Shown here: positions 24,610 to 37,100 of the stretch, in pieces | Layout of the letters: each line of letters begins with the position of its first letter | How positions within the stretch are numbered: position 1 is the stretch's first letter | Assembly: GCA_022113835.1 (NCBI GenBank) | Contig: JAILWY010000010.1 | Coordinates: 7,963,501-8,027,500, forward strand | Direction of reading: 5' to 3' | From: Atopsyche davidsoni | Lineage: Eukaryota; Arthropoda; Insecta; Trichoptera; Hydrobiosidae | DNA: 64,000 bases | Notes under the pieces: model-generated | What the model was told of the DNA's origin: nothing | What the model saw: the letters and a program-made list of their open reading frames with translations, nothing else | Databases searched by the model: none | Program-made: the position numbers and the translations under genes

Positions 24610-27600
24610 ATTAATATAGAATTCACATAAAACATTTAAGTCGAATTTTAATAAATAATTTAATCCCCTAATTAAGAAAAGTTGTGTTACTTAGTCGTCG
24701 GTGACAATCATCAAGTCAAATCAAGTCTAGGCATAATGATTATTTTAATAAAAATTGGTACGTACTGAATAAATATTCCATCTATTAATCATATGTGCAC
24801 CTAACTAATAAACACAAGTGCTGTGGCCTACGACGTCAAAGGAGCAGTCTCAACAAAAGGCAATATGAAATTAATATTGAAACGTAAAACCCTTCACCGT
24901 CGGGCGGCGAGACCGCAGCCCGGGGGTGCTGCTCGAGGGAGCACTGGTAATGAAATATCACCAATTATCAATAATGTACAAAATCGTCATTAAAGACATT
25001 GATAAATTTAACATAAAATATACATATAAGTACAATATTCTAGCCATTTGACTCTACGTATATGTTGTTTAAATATGGAGTATAACAAAATGGTTCTTTG
25101 CACATTCCGTATATCTTGTAAAGAAGTATCAATTGATACATTTAGAAACAAACAAACAACATACATTTTAACGAATTTTTAACCAAGATTTTCGTTAAAA
25201 TATTCTGAGGAATCACTTAAATACTATTGTATGATAAGAAGCATTATATTCGAGCTTATAAAAATATGACGTGAAGAGAAACTGACTATTAAGAAAATTA
25301 TACAATTCCGACTGCACAAGCGTATTAAATAAAACCTCCGTATTAAAATTCACATGTAAACCTTTTAGTATATTATTCACGCAGTTTATGAAACTGCATG
25401 CCTAGGCTGAAGCTTGAAATATATTGGTGGTGACTGACGTGTTCCCAGCTAAGCTCACGGGAGCTCGCGTGACCGGAGGAGACGTGATTGCGACGCACGC
25501 CAGACATGAAGCTTCCCTACGGCGAGCGTGACGCCCTCACACGCCTCGCTCCTCACGCTTCACGCTTCACGCCGCCCAATCGATACCTGCACTCGCTTAC
25601 CTTTCGTACGTGACTCGCTCACTCGTGTTTGGAAATACCATCCAGGGCCGGCCAGCTACTCACTGTGAGTGTGTTATTCGAAAGATCCTCCGTTTAACCT
25701 TTAAATGTGTTTGTATCCACCGACCTATTAAACTTAACATTTATGCAGCGTATATACTTGTAGACTCCCTGCCTAAATGCATATGTGAATTCAACACTTT
25801 ACAGTGTTACTATTATTTTTTAAATTTTAAGCGCGATAGAATTAACATATTTTTGTATCGAGGGGGAGGAAGGATATGCTTCCGTACAACGTGCTTCACT
25901 GTGACAGCCCTACAGCCAGCAGACAGAAGACAGAGGAGCTTCTCGCATATTCAAATTACTTATCGACAGGAAACGGATGAACCCATTGTTTGATTGTTTT
26001 TTTCTGTGTAATGCCAGAACCTAAGTTATGCAGTACACAGTACAGCGCAGACGTGTACGGCCAAATCAATCTCCATCGGCAGATGAAACGGCAGTCGTCA
26101 GGCAAAAACAAATACTAACCTCGTTTTAAATACTTTCAAAGCACGTTGCGAACTACGAGTGCTTTACGATATCGATTTAGTCTTTTATTAGATAAGGAAA
26201 TAATCTATAAAATGTTTTTTTCATATAGCTTTAAAACCCCACGGTCGATAAAAATGAATGTAAACACTGTCATCTTCTCAAAACACGTATCAACAAATGA
26301 ATCCGATGTACCCTCCACTTGGAAAAATGACACTCGTCGAGACCCCATAGCCAGCAGAAGAGAATGTATGATGCTACGTATAAGTAACAAACAAAAACCC
26401 TTTTTTTACCAAACCATGTATATAAAAAAATTATATCCTAATCCTTTAAAAGCTATTCAAAAAATATTAATTTTATACCATAAACGAGAATGTCATCAAT
26501 TTGTGATACTTTCAATGTATGTGTAAAATCTTTTATTGTATTTTACGGTTATTATTATTTACAAATTATAAAATAACATTTTCAAATTAGCTCTTACTTG
26601 TCAATGGACAGCAAAACAAGCACCCTTCGTGGATCACGCATTGAAATTGAACGGACACCGACAAAACATCACATTACGCCGGTGTGACGCTCGCGTATGC
26701 AAAATGGTTCGGTCACACACTGCCGTGACACTTGCGGTTAACGATTCCAATACTAATTCGTGTAATCCTTTCATAAATTAATTCACAATTAACCAATATA
26801 CATTCATATACTAAACATAAACAAGTTGGTGATGTAATACCTCGTCACTACCGATCTTTTTATCGTAGTGATATTATTATAAATTCAATAAATGTAAATG
26901 TCCGAATAGCTTGGTATTATGACATAAAATCCCAAAGTACACACTAGAACTACTAAATTTATCACCTAGTTCTTAAAATCATCAAAGGATGCGTATTTTA
27001 TTTCATTGCTTTTATTTAAATTTATTAGCGTATAAAAATCTTCTCCCAACTAGTTAGGATAAGACCATGAAAGGCGAAAGCGTTTGCAAATCAAAATGAT
27101 CGTTATCTCCTAGCCGGCTACGGCTACGGTTTATACTTATTGATTAAATATGGAGTATTACAAATAAAGCCACTTCGTCGTGGATAGTCTGTAAAATGTA
27201 CATATTACAACGTTTGGGTAGAGATACACGAGTCAACGTGCCTCTTACAAGTACAATAGAACCCCTTTCAGCTCGTTGCCTTCCAGGCTGGATATTGCAA
27301 GTAGTTAACATGACATGTTCTCTTTCAGCATTTAACGGCACGGAGAGGTGATTTATTACCGTGCTTACTTTTAATTTTAGACAAAGTATACTTCTTAATT
27401 TGTAAATAATACAATATTCATGGCGACGCGCAACTATTTGACTATTTAGAATGTGTCGGTTGGCATCCGTAATGAACAAATCAAAGGACGGCGTACAGGT
27501 GCGCACGGCCCAAGTCGCATTACACAGTCGTAAATCCTAACCAACATAACATTGTTATTGATGTCATTCATTAAGAATAACAAAAAGCACAGGTAACGAA

Positions 27601-30270
27601 ATTGTTTAATTTATTTATAAGTTTCGAAGCTGGGAGTCAAAGCGAGTCGGGCATTTCCGATTGAATAAAAATTGAAACACTCTAGAAAGAATCATATAAC
27701 TCATCGACGGATAATTATCTATAATCTATCTGTTCTAAAACTTGTAACCTACAAAACTGATTAATTCACTCGAAAGTCTTATTTTGCACTGTAAACGTAA
27801 GTACGGCCCGTTACCAATCACTTTTATTTTTTGCATAATTTATTACTGGCATTGAATTTGTTACAAAGTAATATTTTAGCTGTGTCTACGAAAAATAAAC
27901 TCATAAAAATATCCAACAAATCGTGTTATTGAAACATTTGAATTTAACTGAAATAGATTTATATAACCGAAAAAAAGAGGCACTTTTGAATTACTCACTA
28001 TCCGAAAAATATGGAGAGAAAAACATAAGAAAGAGGCAAGAAATACCATGAGAGCGGGTTATGCAACTCAACTCATGGTTGATGTGGCAATGGACTGATA
28101 AAATCTGTTAATGATGTTTTTTTTTAAGTACAGCGGTTGCTATCTCACTTTGACTGTGTACGTTATTTAAGACGTGTAAACTCACGAATTCAGAAGGTGT
28201 AAAAGTAATCTACCGATTATCAATCACTAACGAGATCACGCATCCCAAAATAAATGGAATCTCCCCATGTAAAACCGCGGCTCATTACCTGGGATATTTA
28301 CGTTAGTACGTGCTCGAAGAGCCGTGTTGTTATCTGGGTAATGGGCATTTTACTATGATCGTTATGTGACTCAAATTAAACAGCTGACTTATAGTAATTT
28401 GTGATGGCCGCTCGGAGGGGTTGGAATGTTTTAACAAATCACATAAATGTAATCTGATTACAAAACAAATCAAAGCAACTTCAAACACATGTATATTTTA
28501 AATGAAAACCAACATGAAGCTTCTAAACACAAGTGGCATTATCTTTGATAACTTATTTTATTTAATAAGTGAATTGTTTTAAAAATATATATTTTTTTAA
28601 AAATAATTAACTGCGTGTAGCTTGAGATTAAATTCACTCCTCCTGCCCAAAAGTTGTACGCAGTAATTTTTAATAATTATTATTTTCAGCGAGATATTTT
28701 GGATTTCCATTTTTACAAACGATGTCTTTGTTTATTTTATAGCACTGAATTCGTATCTTCGAACGAAATCTCGACGAATCGCCGATATTGTAAGGATAAA
28801 AACAATCTGAATAGCTTTCGGCGTTCGTAGTTCACACACTTCCTATATACAGTGAAAAACGCGACCTATTTTTTTTTTTAAATTTACTTATATTGGAGAA
28901 AGATATTTTTAACGTAAAAAATAAAGTTCAGTTGAGCTAAATTAGTTTTTCTAAGTTCCGTTCAACTAAGAAGTGCTCACCTGTCGCACTGAGCCGCGGT
29001 AGTGCGCGCTGCGCGCTTCCGCAACTTTACCTCCCGCATCTATTCATAGCTCCCCTCAATCTGCATGATCATTGTCCCCTCTATCAATTTCCTCCGCGTT
29101 CCCCTAAGGCATATTTATATTTATATCGTCATACCGTAACCCAAAATAGTTGCAACCTGGTCCTGCACGGCTCCCCGTGGTTCGCGAGGCACTCGACATG
29201 ACGCGCCGGACTTATGGAGCTGAACACTACGTACAACGATTCAGAAAGGATTCGCTTTCTTCAGTTCGATCTCGGGGCTCGTCGAATATTTTTAGTCGCA
29301 ACATCCCCTCGCATCCGCAGCCTTTCACCGGAAATGAAGAGGAAATGAAATCAAACATCTCCGATGTGGATATTCGTCTGGAAGGGGCAGTTCATTCGCT
29401 GACTACAATAATATTTAAATACTCGACAAAACTACTTAAAATCAATCGTAATATTACATGTATCAGCAATGCAATCGCACCATGGATCACTCGGTTAGTT
29501 TCCGTGCGGGGCGCGGGGGAGGAGAGTTCATTTATCACTAAAAATAAACCGAATAATTCCCCCGACTCGGTAGCCGGCCCTTCCCCGCAAATATCCCCGG
29601 GAATGCTAACGACATGAGATAAGTCAGTGCGGGATGTTCCGCTCGCAGTGTACTGACACACGCGAAGATTCCATCAAGATATTACACATTCTTTTCGACG
29701 AGCGCCCTCGCGAGGGACCTTCATCCGAGGGTGACGGCACGGCGACTCACTTATCGAGCACAATCATAGGCATATACAAATATTGTTGGAGGACGCCCTC
29801 GACACTTCAAAGAAAATCTCCAACTCGACAATCGAATATTCCGCTTCCGATCTGGATCGTCTCCCATCCACGACTTCGAGCGGAAAATATTCACAAAGGA
29901 AAATAGGCGCTCGCGGGAATCGATCGCTTCTTGTTTGTTTGAAGATTTGAAAAATAATATGAGAAAAGCGCAAATGTAAATACCCGAGCGAACGAAACGC
30001 CTGAGCTCGAGCACTTTTACCGTTGAGATATTGTCGCGAGCGTAAAAAAAAAGAAAAATTATTTTGTTAAACGTTCGAGACGGGCGAGAACCGAGATAAT
30101 CTGGATTCATCGCCTGCAATGAAAATATTACAAGGAATTCGCATAGAGAAAGAAGATCAAAAACGATAAGCCTCCTCCCTTACATATACATGAGGCGGCG
30201 AGCATCTTTACATATGCATGAGGCGTTCTGTTGACGGACTCGCCGCGAGGGGAAAGGAGAGTTCAGTTCA
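24610..30270. other. Gene-poor intergenic DNA with GC-rich islands
   Basis: GC-rich, CpG-containing patches occur near 24,890-24,950, 25,430-25,640 and 28,980-29,900 in AT-rich DNA. Frames open in the 29.1-29.9 kb patch show no family motif or splice logic. No RNA gene was recognised. Confidence 0.4.
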
Positions 30271-30404
30271 GCAGTTTTATTTTTAATGTCATATTTCGAA
30301 TACTCTGAATTTTACAAGAGTAATTCGCAATAACACTCGCACTGCAGATCGATTGCCGGAATAAAATATCGCAATATCGACACAAACAAGGAACGGCGCC
30401 GGGG

Positions 30405-30440
30405 CCGGCGGCGGCGGCGGGCGGTGGGCGGTGGGGGACT
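30405..30440 (+). repeat. GC-rich simple repeat
   Basis: GGCGGCGGCGGGCGGTGGGC-type low-complexity run just beyond the 3' end of the 30.6-kb gene. Confidence 0.85.
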
Positions 30441-30481
30441 TGGGGGCGTTGAAATAAACGTTTTCGACATTTAATATTCAG

Positions 30482-30487
30482 TTTATT
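30482..30487 (-). terminator. Candidate poly(A) signal of the 30.6-kb gene
   Basis: TTTATT on the plus strand reads AATAAA on the minus strand, 82 bp after the stop codon at 30569. A second AATAAA candidate lies near 30276-30281. Confidence 0.4.
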
Positions 30488-30568
30488 AGTTATTATATCA
30501 TAAAGCTTCTTATTAAATACGAGTTTGAAGTCTGCATGCATGCTGTATAGAAGCGAGCAGCGAGGACC

Positions 30569-31742
30569 TTATCGCAACTGGTTTTTGAGTGGGTCCCCCA
30601 CCATCGTGCCCACTGTGCGGGTCTGCATGCACAGCCGCAGTTCACTGCAACAAAGCGATACATATTATTCAGTGCAGGGGAAGAGATTTCAGAGAACTTC
30701 ACAACTTCACTCACCAGTACCAGCCGGTTAACACGTGTAAGCTGCAGATGGCGAAATCTAGTATTCGCAGCAACGTCTTGATGATGCGACACATTAGGTA
30801 CAGCCACCATGTGATGGCCCAAGCAGCGCCGTGTCCCATCTTGCCGACCACGCAACCGGTGCCGCATGCTGCATCGATCACCCCCGTACCCAAGCGCGCG
30901 CATCTTCCTGCCGTTGGACTCTCTGTCGCTGGTTGTGCACATGTCGAAGCTTTCGCACCCAGCGCACACGCCTGCGTTGAGCTATGAGGGCATGTCTCGT
31001 TCGGTTTCGGGCGCGGCGGGGCGGAAGAGATGCAGGCGCTGGCGGCGGACGGAGGAGTGGCGGGATGCGGAGTGGAGCAGGTACCACTGGGAGCGCTGGG
31101 AGCGCTGGGAGCGCTGGGAGCGCTGGGGGAACTGGGAGCGCAGGGAGCGCTGGGAGCACAGGTCCCGCTGGGAGTGCAGGCACTGCTGGGAGAGCTGGTA
31201 CTGCTGGGAGCTCTTGTTGGGGGTCGAACACTGAGACTGCCGACACCTCCAGAAGCGCTGGGATAGCTGGACTCAACCGGAAGAACAGAAGCTTTGCGAG
31301 TTGTGCCACAACAAGGGTTGAAAGCATTGGTAGTGCTGGGTGGTCTGGAAATACTGGCGGGTTTGGGAGTACTAGATGGCTTGGGAATAGGTGGAGCGCT
31401 GGTAGAACAAGGAGCACCGGAACCACAACAATCAGGAAGCACTTTAGGTTTCACCGTTGGGGGGCTGGAAGGCAAAGATACCGACGAAGGTGGACTACCG
31501 GTATACACTGGACAGTTGCGGGTGGTACAGCCAACGGCGCTGGGAACTCCGTCATCATCGCGCACATCCTTAGGTGCTCCTCCTACGCTAGACTTGGAAT
31601 CGTGAGTGACGGTTTGGGCTCCACAGTCGCACAGGTCATCAGACTCACTGCAGCAGAAAGACGCTGCCGGGCTTTGGCACCGTCCGCTCTCGGCTGCAAC
31701 TTTAGCGATCATCTCATAGTGCAACTTTCGTGCACACGGCAT
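30569..31742 (-). CDS. Unrecognised 367-aa Ser/Pro/Ala/Cys-rich protein with hydrophobic C-terminal segment
   Basis: Two coding exons, 30715-31742 (1028 nt) and 30569-30644 (76 nt), join across a 70-bp intron with a strong donor (CTG|GTGAGT) and acceptor (CTTTGTTGCAG). Without splicing, a stop falls two nucleotides after the donor. Just upstream of the ATG is another good acceptor (TTGCTACTGCAG before 31754), so a 5' UTR exon probably lies farther right. The N-terminus is cysteine-rich (CCSESDDLCDCG). The middle is low complexity, with tandem Ala-Pro-Ser triplets encoded by a 9-bp repeat at about 31,085-31,170. The end has a long hydrophobic stretch with arginines (AWAITWWLYLMCRIIKTLLR) and a spliced tail finishing KNQLR. 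One membrane-anchored segment or an amphipathic helix is inferred. I do not recognise the family. The high GC leaves other frames open, so strand choice rests on the splice sites and the non-repetitive ends. Confidence 0.62.
31085..31170 (+). repeat. 9-bp minisatellite (GGAGCGCTG)n within coding sequence
   Basis: Four to five near-perfect copies of GGAGCGCTG/GGAGCACAG-type units encode Ala-Pro-Ser on the minus strand. Copy-number polymorphism would be expected. Confidence 0.85.
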
Positions 31743-31754
31743 AGTTTAGCGCAC

Positions 31755-31790
31755 CTGCAGTAGCAAAAATTATATATTTTTTTAATGTTT
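31755..31790 (-). promoter_or_regulatory. 3' splice site upstream of the start codon
   Basis: Minus strand reads a T-rich tract, TTGCTACTGCAG, then GTGCGCTAAACTATG. This fits an acceptor of a noncoding upstream exon for the 30.6-kb gene. Confidence 0.5.
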
Positions 31791-33900
31791 CGAAAAAAGG
31801 CGTAATGAAGGTAGTTTCTCAATAATAAACGACCTGTGTAATAACACTTTTTACCTGGCGCTGGACGGGCGGTATGGGGGGAGCGCTCGGATGATTAAAA
31901 AATAACAGCTATATAAATAAAAAATAGTTTTTTTTCAAGTAAAGGCTCCATCTTCCCGTTGGCATTCGACTAGTGAATGCCCACATAGTCCGCGAGGTGC
32001 TCGCTGCAGGTACCAGTGCAGTGCGTGCGAGGGCGGCCAGCGCCGGTATCGAGCGGGCGGCAGGTGAGGCGGCGTGAATAATTCATGCCCGCCAGGTACT
32101 TTACACCTCAAAGGGCATGACTTATGACTTACTCCCCGGCGCCCCGTTCCCGCCCTGAGCGCCGACTACCCGCACGCTTGTACAGCACCAGCGCCCCGGT
32201 AGACGTCGATAGATCGCAGTCATCGGCTCGTCTACGCGGGCATGATGACATATCATAAAAAGGCTACTTACAGTATTCGTCCTCTTTTTTTGTTTAGATT
32301 TCATTCATCGATGTGTACCGGTGCTCACATACTTTGTCGCAGAAGAAACATGTGTATTGAACTAACCCAAAATTTGGTAACTGAGAATTTATGAGATGCG
32401 TCGACCTACAAACGTATCTATAAACAACTGATATCGATGACAAGAATCATAGCGGAATTTGAAATTTTATACATCGAAACACCAACCTAGTATCTGAAAG
32501 GGTGTGCATGCACCGTTCATTAGAGACACTCGCCGTGGAGTACACGGAGGGAGTAGGGTTTGTTTGTTTGCGAGCTGGTCGGTTCGTGTCGATGTTCGTA
32601 TCGATCGGGCGTGCGGGGCCGAGCGCGCTCGGCGGCCCGGAGGCTCGGGGAGGCAGGTCCTAATTGATATTTATTTCGGTCGCCCGGCGCGGGGCCATTT
32701 ATCATGTACTGAACCCCACACCTGTGACTCCAGCTCTCAGTACGCACACTGTGCTGCAGCCGTCGTAAAATTTTTCACTAGAAATTGGTAGAGGTACTCT
32801 CGCTAAAATACATGGATTCTGAAGAGTGATCCCTCTGGAGGCTCACGAGCGGCAGGGCGGTGATTATGCGCGCCCACGCTCGCCCCGCCCTCTGTTTACC
32901 AACATTTTGCTCCGCTTGCACCTCCCCTCCCAGGATGAAGGCTTCCGTCTGACTCTTCTCGCATCCTCCAGCTGAATCGATAAGGCTCGCATCCGTCATC
33001 GTTATTGCAAAGTTTACTCAGTTGAATGAATAGAGCCGTAGATGAATCGGTCATCTGCCGCGGAGTCTCCGTAGCAGACCGCAAGACTGGTTTACAAATT
33101 TATTATCCTTTTATATACTGGCTTCGATATGTGTAGGGTTCGATATGAAGACAAATAGTTATGAATATTTGTATGGTTGAGCAGCAGCAGCAGTGGGTGT
33201 GGCGCGGCGAGGGTTGCTGGCGCCGCGCGTGTCGTGCACGCACAGAGGTGGCCGAGCCCGGCTTGTGATTGGCTGACGTGCACCTGACCTCGGTATGCAG
33301 TTGGCTGAAACTTCTTAGTGAAATGTTGAGATCTTGTTCAACTTAAATATATTAACTTTCAGAAAATGTTACTTTTAGACGTTAATAACCAAAATGAAAG
33401 GTCTATTAATTCCCCTAGGCAATTAGAGTCGGGGGCCGCAAACGTAAGGTAAACGGGTAAGTAAGCTGAGAGACAATTAAATGTAACTGCAGTTGTGTTC
33501 GCGGAACCACAGAAAAACTGTATTTTTTTTATCATAGTATGTTTTTTCTTGCTAAATTTTAGAGGGAAGGTAAATCTTCATGAACGGTAAGCAACCATAT
33601 CAACCTAATCAAGTGAATTTTAATTATTATATAATATTTTTTAAATTTGATAACATATTTTATTTATAATATAAAATAATATATATTTATATTATTCAAG
33701 TAGTACCTATACATTTTATGAGGCTTCCTTTAACAACCAAGAAAATAATATTTGACTTTTATATTTATCGTTAGTGCATGCAAATTAAAGATCTATCTAT
33801 AATGTTTGTATTTTACAAATTGAGTTAAGCGCCTTTCTTCACTGAAACAACCCTTATAAAAACTTGTTTTATTAACTCATTATAAAAAGCTTAAGTTTTT
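31791..33900. other. Gene-free DNA with GC-rich islands
   Basis: Islands at about 31,985-32,200 and 32,500-32,760 are CpG-rich and contain AT blocks such as TAATTGATATTTATTTCGG. They may be regulatory or hold the 5' exon of the 30.6-kb gene. No further coding exon is supported. Confidence 0.35.
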
Positions 33901-33953
33901 ACTTAGTTGCTTGCTTACCAGCCTAACTAACAAGTAACAAAAAAAATGTTTTC

Positions 33954-33967
33954 GCCGCTCGAGCGGC
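33954..33967. repeat. 14-bp GC palindrome followed by T-run
   Basis: GCCGCTCGAGCGGC is a perfect palindrome with an A-run a few bases upstream and a T-run directly after it. It looks like a bacterial terminator, but the context is eukaryotic, so no terminator is called. Confidence 0.85.
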
Positions 33968-34165
33968 TTTTTTTCCAATTAACTTGAAATAACTAAACCT
34001 ACCTAATTTTAAATACTATCATCAAAAAAGGTTTTTATGCTGCACATTTTTTTAACAAAAACTTTCGTTTTTTAAGTTTGATTTCATAAGTTTATAAGTA
34101 TAAATATATACAGAAAATTATCTTTAAATTCAATTAATAAATTATTCACAAATTACTAAAATGCG

Positions 34166-34196
34166 TGTCATCTAAAAAAAATTTTTTTAGATGACA
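34166..34196. repeat. 31-bp near-perfect palindrome
   Basis: TGTCATCT, an A8-T7 core, then AGATGACA. A cruciform-capable foldback; origin unknown. Confidence 0.85.
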
Positions 34197-34199
34197 TTT

Positions 34200-37100
34200 T
34201 AAATATTTATTTATCTTAATATTTTAAAACCAAAAATACACATTGCAATCAAAATATTTGTCATTCAATCTATTGAACATGTTCTCACTTATTTAAAATT
34301 TTGCCTTTATAAATATATATAAATCTCTATTCATTGATGAAGCCTTTGTCTATTCTCACGCATAATATGACTTCTCACGGCACGTGAATCGATTTCTCAC
34401 TCTTTGCGAGTGAAAATTTACCCAGAAAAGAAACTTACTTTTAAATAAGAGGCAAAAGTAACATTTAGTAGGTTATCGATATAACAAGGCACAGGTGAAC
34501 TCTCCCCGACCAGTACTCTGGATCGATACCTCCGCCACTCACCCTCGGCGGAGCTCCACCTCGGTCCCTGTGCTACAATATTATATCAATACTGCGCGAC
34601 CGTGCCTGAAAACTGACTGAAAAGTTTACAGGACTGCACATTTATAATTTATGGGATAACGCTGTGTTTGGTAACAACAGGCTTGACTACAGGTGTCAAA
34701 GGTAATCCAAACGGAAAGCCTCACGTTTGAACACGGTAGATCTTTAATCCCCGGCGAAATATTAACTTGTCACTAGCCGGGTAACTAAAACACATCGAAT
34801 AAATACGGAAAATGCAGTCAGTGACCACCCCGTGATAACACGCGAGAGACTGCCTCGAAATACGCTATTTACCCCCGAGTTAAGCTCGGTCAGTTTATAA
34901 TGTTTTAGCCTGCATTCAAATGTATCTCTTATCACTTCTATTTTTTTATTATTACTGTAATTTTGTTTTCTATATTATTATGTTGTAACCCAAAAACATC
35001 GCGCTATGCTAGTTATTTTTAAATTCGTTTTTTGATAAACCTATTTTTTTAAACTCATTCAATGATGGTTTAGTATCTATCAATAGAATAATGGATTATA
35101 TAGCTTAATATGTTTTATTTTAAGTCAATTTTAATTCATAATTTAGATAGATAAATCTATAAATATCTATAATTTTTATGCATGTACATCAATTTTCAGA
35201 ATCTTTTTTTTTATTTCAAAGAAATGTCATTTATGCCACTGAATCTGGAATTTTTATATAATATTTTATGAAGCCTAAAAAAATAGGTGAATTGGAAGTA
35301 TTTTATAATTGCTGGATTGTTTTTAAGGTATTTTTTAATAAAAAAATTGCTATTGGGACTAAAACTACCCTGTGAATAAACAAAAAGATCTCGAAAACTG
35401 ATGTTTATTATTATGACTGCCTGTTTGTGCTTTGAATAAAATTTTTAATAAGTACAGGAAAGGACTACAGCTAATTGTTTAAGAAAAAGAGGCATTAGTG
35501 AGACTGGAAATATATTCAATGAAATAGTCACCACCCTTATATGAGGAGAGGCACCAGAAGAAGATAGGATAGAATTTAAAAATAGTTATAGAAAAACATA
35601 AAATTTTGGAGGATCCAAGAGCGGTCGTAACCCGAGGTACTTCGCGAAGGGTCGCCCCCCAGTCGCAACTGCGGCGAGACCGCGATCGATAAGTGAATCA
35701 ACTCGGAACTTAGTTGCCAGTTAGTCGTGCAGTGCGTGCACGCCGCTCCTGCGGCCGTGAACGCGAATACATCCATATTAATTTTCCTCTCCGCTCCGAT
35801 AGGTCTTTGTTTGCGATCCATATTTCATTTAAAAGTTTCCCGGGAGCTCCGTCTCGCTCCCTCTCCGGGGGAGGTATTCTTGAACCTTTTTATTCAAAAT
35901 GTATAAGAAAAGGTGAAGTCGTAACTCTGCAGGTGAAAAGCCGGAAAACAATTTCCGAGGTGGACTTTTTCGCTACGCGTTATTCGGGAATTCTTTTTCT
36001 CATTCTCGTCGCTTTCGGATATTTTAGAAAGAATGACTTTTTTCTTTTCAGAATTTTCTTAAAGATTGGCAAGAGACGAGAACTCTGGCCCGTGGGAGGG
36101 TTCGAGTTCGGGATATTCGCATAATTTACGAAATAATGTTGTTTTTACGTTTATAGAGCGTAATTTCTGTTGCGAAAAGTAAAATACGGAGTAAGATGTT
36201 TATGACAGATTACAATGTTTTAATTTTCTTTCGTGTGCTCCACAATATCTAATGGAATTTAGTCTTATCAAAAAAAATTATGTGTCTTCATTCGCTCGAG
36301 ATTCTTTCGCTCCATTGTATCTTATGTCATATAATTCAGATATTTAGTCATTTTTATAGTGGTATTTACCACAAAAGAAAAGTAAAATGTGTTCAATACT
36401 GATGTCTAGATTTGATCAATGTATTAAATATTCACGTACGGAGCGTACGTAAGTATGCATGGCGACGGTATGCAATTGACTGTGTATGCTCTTTATTTAT
36501 ATTTCGATTATACTCAGTGATACTTATAGTAATATACAGAATATTCATTTAAAGCTCTGTTTGTTATCAATACAAGTAACTATTCAATATGAGTGCCCAA
36601 CCCATATATTTATAGCAAAAATGTCGATATTAACGTACAGACTTACATATGTTTATAGCACTAATTAATTAGTAATTTAATTAATCATGTAATTAGAATC
36701 GAAGTAATTAGAATCGTAATTAGAATCGAATAGTACCTAATAGTATCTAGTCGTACTCAAGTAATTAGAATACCAAGGCTCTATCTCGTTATAATAAAAA
36801 GAAATCATTGACACTAAATTCATAACGTGGACTCAATTTTTATAACTTAGAAGTATACATCAAACGTACTTCCGATAGCAAAACCTCCAAAATGTTTTTA
36901 GGGGTGGTGCTCAGAGTTGGGTTTGAGCAGTAGAGTTCATTCGAGCAGCGAGTAATGAATATGTTAATAAATGAAAATCAGAACATTCTGAAGACATTAC
37001 GTCCAGGAATTGATAATAGCTTCAAGATAAACCAGAAGTTGTCAGATACGGTACAACCCGCCCCTGACGCGAAGGCGGGCCCAGGTGTGCTCGCGGCCCG

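Noticed and set aside
29150..29617. 155-codon plus-strand frame
   Set aside because: Lies in a GC-rich patch, changes to low-complexity AT composition, and shows no family motif or flanking splice logic.
30984..31763. Plus-strand frame of about 259 codons, Gly/Ala/Ser-rich
   Set aside because: Produced by the 9-bp repeat read in the opposite direction. Splice signals and non-repetitive ends support the minus-strand gene.
33954..33975. GC hairpin plus T-run resembling a rho-independent terminator
   Set aside because: The window is eukaryotic, with introns and insect-type transposons, so a bacterial terminator has no role here.
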